Translations under genes and position numbers: made by a program | Part shown: positions 40,906 through 44,215 of the stretch, one piece after another | How positions within the stretch are numbered: the first letter of the stretch is position 1 | How the letters are laid out: every line of letters starts with the position of its first letter | The notes under the pieces: generated by a model | Database searches by the model: none | What the model saw: only the letters and a program-made list of their open reading frames with translations | What the model was told of the DNA's origin: nothing | NCBI GenBank assembly: GCA_964545715.1 | Contig: CAZJHX010000088.1 | Span: forward strand, 1-44,215 | Direction of reading: 5' to 3' | Source of the DNA: CAZJHX01 sp964545715 | GTDB taxonomy: Bacteria > Myxococcota_A > UBA9042 > GCA-2863065 | Length of the DNA: 44,215 nucleotides

Positions 40906-41886
40906 ATGACCAACATGTTGAAGCGACTGCGAACGCGGCGACGTGCCGTCATGGTTCAGGCGCTGTGCGAGGGCCTGAGCCGGGCAGGGAGACTGAATCC
41001 GCTGGCCGATCCGCGGCGCCACGGCGTGCAGGTGATGCGGGACGTGGCCTACGGGCCCGACAAGCGGCATCACAAGCTGGACGTGTGGCGTCCGGTCGCG
41101 CACAGCGGAGTCCGGCCCGCCGTTTTTTATGTCCACGGCGGCGGCTTTCACATGCTGTCCAAGGACACCCATTGGATGATGGCGCTGGCGTTTGCGCGTC
41201 GCGGATACGTGGTGTTCAACGTGGACTATCGGTTGGCGCCGAAGCACCCCTACCCGGCGGCGATCGAGGATGTCTGCCGTGCGGCCATGTGGGTCCAGCG
41301 TCACGCACGCGCATATGGCGCGGACTCGAAGCGGCTGGTCCTGGCCGGTGAGTCCGCGGGCGGAAACCTGGTCGCGGCGCTGGCTGTGGCGGCGTCCTTC
41401 GACCGACCCGAGCCGTATGCCGCGGCCGTCCGACAGGCGGGGGTGCGTCCAGTGGCCGTGGTGCCGGCCTGCGGGCTGCTTCAGGCCAGCGACGCCGGGC
41501 GCTTCGGGCGCATGTTTGCCAAGCTGCCGCCGTGGGTCGACGACTACACGCGCTTTGTCGGCGACAGCTACGTGGGTCGCGCCGCGCAGCCCGGACTGGC
41601 GGACCCGCTGCGCATCTTGGAGAGCGACGACTGCCCGGCCTCTGCGCTGCCGCCGTTTTTTGCCTTTGCCGGGACCGCCGACCCGCTGAAGGACGACACA
41701 CGACGTCTCGGTCAGGCTCTGGCGCGACGCGGCGTCCAGCACCAGGCGCGGCTCTACGAGGGCGGGATTCACGCCTTTCACGTACTGATCTGGCAGGCGA
41801 TCGCGAAGCAGGCCTGGCGCGATCAGTTCGCATTTCTCGACCCGATCGCGCAGCCGCGTACGCACCAAGTCGCTAACTCCTCATAA
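40906..41886 (+). CDS. Alpha/beta hydrolase, HSL (GDXG) family
   Basis: A 326-residue esterase/lipase-like enzyme. The oxyanion-hole motif is HGGGF (77-81), the nucleophile elbow is GESAG with Ser150, the acid is Asp259 in GTADPLKDD and the base is His289 in GIHAF. VDYRLAPKHPYPAAIED is typical of the hormone-sensitive-lipase family. There is no signal peptide; the N-terminus is basic (KRLRTRRR), so it is cytoplasmic or peripherally membrane-bound. It probably cleaves short-chain esters. It stands alone between prmA and the sigma-54-driven pair. Confidence 0.9.
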   Translation: MTNMLKRLRTRRRAVMVQALCEGLSRAGRLNPLADPRRHGVQVMRDVAYGPDKRHHKLDVWRPVAHSGVRPAVFYVHGGGFHMLSKDTHWMMALAFARRGYVVFNVDYRLAPKHPYPAAIEDVCRAAMWVQRHARAYGADSKRLVLAGESAGGNLVAALAVAASFDRPEPYAAAVRQAGVRPVAVVPACGLLQASDAGRFGRMFAKLPPWVDDYTRFVGDSYVGRAAQPGLADPLRILESDDCPASALPPFFAFAGTADPLKDDTRRLGQALARRGVQHQARLYEGGIHAFHVLIWQAIAKQAWRDQFAFLDPIAQPRTHQVANSS

Positions 41887-41903
41887 CTAAAGGCTCCCTT
41901 TGT

Positions 41904-41919
41904 TGGCACGCGGATTGCT
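41904..41919 (+). promoter_or_regulatory. Sigma-54 (-24/-12) promoter
   Basis: TGGCACGCGGATTGCT matches the sigma-54 consensus TGGCACG-N4-TTGCW at every defined position, with correct GG/GC spacing and a preceding T. Transcription should start near 41930, 44 bases before GTG41974. Confidence 0.8.
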
Positions 41920-41932
41920 GACTGCTTAGTCA
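41919..41932. promoter_or_regulatory. Dyad TGACT-N4-AGTCA at the predicted start site
   Basis: Five-base perfect arms immediately downstream of the -12 box, around the expected transcription start. It could be a repressor site or chance. Confidence 0.25.
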
Positions 41933-41973
41933 GGGTTTGTTCCGGTGGTCAACTGAATAAGGGGTATGGATAA

Positions 41974-43227
41974 GTGCGTTTACTACTCGCGCTCACGCTA
42001 TTGCTGTGTCTTGCGGCCGATGCCGCCGCCCAGGAACCAAAAACAGAAGAGAAGACGGCGACGCCGACGATGGACTGGGATAAGCCCATCTTCTGCATGT
42101 CCGATGAGAAGGGTCGCCCCATCCGCGTCCAGTGCACGAAGCGCAGCGACGACGCGGAGCGGGTCTGCTTGTGGGCCTCCAACTGCGAGAGAGGTGGACA
42201 GGGGCCGCGCTGCCGAAAGCTGGAGCGGGTCCGCAGCTGCCGGCATCCGCATCGCTCGCACGAGCGGCGCATGGGCCGGATCAAGGACGGCTATCGTTTT
42301 GTGAAGGCCGTCGCAGAGTCGCCGCCGGGCTGGCTGCGCGACGAGCAGGGGCGCGTCTTTCAGTACAACTTCGACCTCAACCGCCGGGTGTGGTTGGGCG
42401 CGGGGTGGCCCTATCGGTTGGGTCCCGGCGATCGCCAGACGCTCAACTCGGTCGGCATCTCGACGGGGGTGCGAGTGGACATCCTGACGCGCAAGCTGCG
42501 CACCCGCTTTCGCGTTCACGCCTTCGTGGGCGACGTCTATCTCAACCCGCTGTCGGTCGACATGCTGCTGTTGCGCATGGACAGCAGTCACGAGAGCGAC
42601 ACGCCGTTCTTGCGGCTGACGACGTTCTGGCCGGAGCCGGAGCGGCACGACCTGTATCTGAACGTGGGCTGGTGGACTGAGCTGGTGCGCATGGAGTACC
42701 GGCCCAGAGGCATTGAGGACTGGATGACGATGCGCATGCTGGCGGGCGGCGCCACGATGGACCTGTGGCACAACCCGGACCTGTCCAGCTACGTGCGGCT
42801 GCGTGCCGGGGTCGCCATGGACGCCTTCTTCGACAGCTCGGGCGAAGAGACCCGCGAGCTGTGGGCGGCGACCCCAATCGGGGCGCTCGAGGCGGACATC
42901 ACGGCCGACCAGGACGGCTTTCACCACCTGACGTTTCACAGCATCTACGAGGCGCCGCTGATCTTTGACACGGGGTCAGCCACCCCGCGGGTGACGCATC
43001 GCTTTGCCAACGAGCTGGCGTACGAGGTCATTCTGCTGGCGATCAACGACCAGCCGCTGAGCTTGCGGGCCGCGGTGGGCGGGGGCTATCGGGACGATCT
43101 TCCGGAGTCGGTCGCAGGCTGGGAGATGACGGCCGGCCTGGGGCTGCGCATGAGCTTGTGGGCGCCCTCTCGCGACCTGAAGGCGATGGCGCGGGCGCGG
43201 AAGTCGCTGGGTCTGGACAAGGAATGA
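41974..43227 (+). CDS. Exported protein, first of a paralogous pair
   Basis: A 417-residue exported protein. GTG41974 opens a classical signal peptide (RLLLALTLLLCLAADAAAQ, cleavage after AAA or AQ) with no lipobox. A Cys/Arg-rich segment follows (residues 40-95: FCMSDEKGRPIRVQC, CLWASNCERGGQGPRC). From about residue 130 on, alternating strands with aromatic ends (GVRVDILTRKLRTRFRVHAFVGDVYL, VRLRAGVAMDAFF, FANELAYEVILLAINDQPLS) suggest an outer-membrane beta-barrel or barrel-like protein. The C-terminus LAYEVILLAINDQPLSLRA matches the next gene's product. It is translationally coupled to that gene (ATGA) and driven by sigma-54. Confidence 0.72.
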   Translation: MRLLLALTLLLCLAADAAAQEPKTEEKTATPTMDWDKPIFCMSDEKGRPIRVQCTKRSDDAERVCLWASNCERGGQGPRCRKLERVRSCRHPHRSHERRMGRIKDGYRFVKAVAESPPGWLRDEQGRVFQYNFDLNRRVWLGAGWPYRLGPGDRQTLNSVGISTGVRVDILTRKLRTRFRVHAFVGDVYLNPLSVDMLLLRMDSSHESDTPFLRLTTFWPEPERHDLYLNVGWWTELVRMEYRPRGIEDWMTMRMLAGGATMDLWHNPDLSSYVRLRAGVAMDAFFDSSGEETRELWAATPIGALEADITADQDGFHHLTFHSIYEAPLIFDTGSATPRVTHRFANELAYEVILLAINDQPLSLRAAVGGGYRDDLPESVAGWEMTAGLGLRMSLWAPSRDLKAMARARKSLGLDKE

Positions 43228-44132
43228 GGGTCGTCGACAACCGCGCGCTGGTCGTGGTCGTCGTCGTGCTGTCGTTCGTTGGCGCGGCCGCGGCTGCACC
43301 GCCCGAGAAAGCCAGGACCACCACCTGGCTGGAGGACGCGCGCGGGCGCTTGCTGCGGGTCGGGTTTGACGCCGGGTCACGCTGGATGGTCGGCGGCGCG
43401 GTTGGTCTGACGGCGGACGGTGATGTCGCGGGCGCGCTCGAGACCGAGCTGGCTTATCGGAGCTTGCTGGATTTTCCCGACGAAGATGTCGCCTGGAAGA
43501 TGGTGCACACGATGCTCGGTGCGCGCGTGCTGCTGGACGGCGCGACGCGCTTCGACGACCTCAGCCTGACAGCCACGTTGTACGAGGGTCGCTACCATCG
43601 CTGGATGCGGGAGGGCTTCATCACCGTGCCGCTCAACCCGCCGAAGCACCTGCCGTTTCCGCTGAACATCGGCGCGGAGGGCGTGGTCTGCCGGTTTGAG
43701 ACGCGCCCTGACGATCCGGAGACCATCGGGGAGCTGACCGTGCAGCGCGCGCAGATCGTCTTTGACTTCTGGCGCTCGCGACGGCTGGGCAGCACCGCGC
43801 AGATCGGGTTTGGCCCCAGCTACGACATCGTGCTGGGCAAAGACCGGCTGACCCATCATATTGCCCCGTTTACGCGCGCGACGGCGCAAGTGCGCCACGA
43901 GTGGGAGTCCGGACGCCAGGTGGTCGATGTCCGTGGCGACGTCGGTTACGCCTGGTCGACCGGAGACGAGTGGGTGTTGCAGGCGACGGCCACTGCCGGA
44001 TACGAGCTGATCGTGCTGGCGGTCAATGACTGGCCGCTGTCGGTCTTCGCGGATGTGGAGTACCGCTTTCGGGACGACCACGACGTGCGAGGACTGGCCG
44101 GCGTGCGCATGGCGATACCGCTGACCCACTGA
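43224..44132 (+). CDS. Exported protein, second of a paralogous pair
   Basis: A 302-residue exported protein. ATG43224 overlaps the previous stop (ATGA) and gives a signal peptide (RALVVVVVVLSFVGAAAAAP). The body is beta-rich (VGFDAGSRWMVGGAVGLTADGDV, QIGFGPSYDIVLGKDRL, VDVRGDVGYAW). The tail AGYELIVLAVNDWPLSVFADVEYRFRDDHDV lines up with AYEVILLAINDQPLSLRAAVGGGYRDD in the upstream protein, so the two are diverged paralogues. The upstream copy has an additional N-terminal Cys-rich part. A paired barrel or surface complex is likely; no family name is recognised. Confidence 0.7.
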   Translation: MRVVDNRALVVVVVVLSFVGAAAAAPPEKARTTTWLEDARGRLLRVGFDAGSRWMVGGAVGLTADGDVAGALETELAYRSLLDFPDEDVAWKMVHTMLGARVLLDGATRFDDLSLTATLYEGRYHRWMREGFITVPLNPPKHLPFPLNIGAEGVVCRFETRPDDPETIGELTVQRAQIVFDFWRSRRLGSTAQIGFGPSYDIVLGKDRLTHHIAPFTRATAQVRHEWESGRQVVDVRGDVGYAWSTGDEWVLQATATAGYELIVLAVNDWPLSVFADVEYRFRDDHDVRGLAGVRMAIPLTH

Positions 44133-44162
44133 TCTGCGGAATGAACCCCAACGTCGCGTCGT

Positions 44163-44175
44163 TGGCATCGTGCCA
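44163..44175. promoter_or_regulatory. Dyad TGGCA-N3-TGCCA after the last gene
   Basis: Perfect five-base arms in the 83-bp tail of the window, where no gene is seen. It could belong to the next gene's control region or be chance. Confidence 0.2.
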
Positions 44176-44215
44176 GGGGGCCAGAACGTGGTGCTGCGGC
44201 GCCGCCGAAGGGTAT

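Noticed and set aside
44133..44215. Search for a gene or terminator in the window's 3' tail
   Set aside because: No reading frame with coding character and no convincing hairpin with a T run; only a short dyad is noted.

Overview
The window is a GC-rich, gene-dense bacterial segment. I see no rRNA, tRNA, CRISPR array, insertion sequence or phage gene. Several traits point to Myxococcota or a related former deltaproteobacterial lineage: an AgmX/PglI-type C-terminal domain, many lipoproteins, Cys-rich surface proteins with TEDTG or DNPIEEPV repeats, a CotH-type lipoprotein, an FHA-linked enhancer-binding protein and a SWIM-SNF2 ATPase. That placement is inference. Genes are tightly packed; many starts overlap the previous stop (ATGA, GTGA, TTGA, TGATG), and convergent genes often overlap at their 3' ends.

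Layout. 1-166 is an AT-rich stretch unlike the rest, running into a 5'-truncated GT2 glycosyltransferase. 167-3637 (+) is a coupled operon: GT2, a fusion of a DUF2064 transferase with a radical SAM/SPASM enzyme, a lipoprotein and a methyltransferase. 3599-7177 (-) is a facing operon: two lipoproteins, a second radical SAM/SPASM protein and a secreted protein that probably starts at CTG. 7254-12109 (-) encodes an iron-sulfur flavoprotein system: an Fe-S/FAD subunit, NuoE-like and NuoF/HydB-like subunits, a four-cluster ferredoxin and a NUDIX hydrolase. It has no hydrogenase or dehydrogenase catalytic subunit, and the FAD subunit lacks the usual NAD(P)H-binding insert. Just upstream, 12212-16429 (-) holds a DUF2079 membrane protein, a lipoprotein and an FHA/AAA+ enhancer-binding-type regulator. 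The 102-bp gap between regulator and redox operon carries three dyads and a sigma-54-like element.

16533-23616 is mixed housekeeping: ComEC, an AgmX-domain protein, an Apd1-like thioredoxin-fold ferredoxin, a DUF2461 protein, endonuclease III with an incomplete Fe-S motif, and an unrecognised protein. 23703-31202 has a CotH-type lipoprotein, a TetR regulator coupled to a C45-like Ntn hydrolase with two clear operators, RNase D and aminopeptidase P. 31329-40079 (+) has three surface lipoproteins with low-complexity or Cys-rich modules, interrupted by a SNF2 ATPase. 40076-44132 has PrmA, an alpha/beta hydrolase, and a pair of paralogous exported proteins behind a near-perfect sigma-54 promoter.

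The best candidates for new biology are the redox operon with its regulatory gap, the DUF2064-radical SAM fusion, and the sigma-54-driven paralogue pair.
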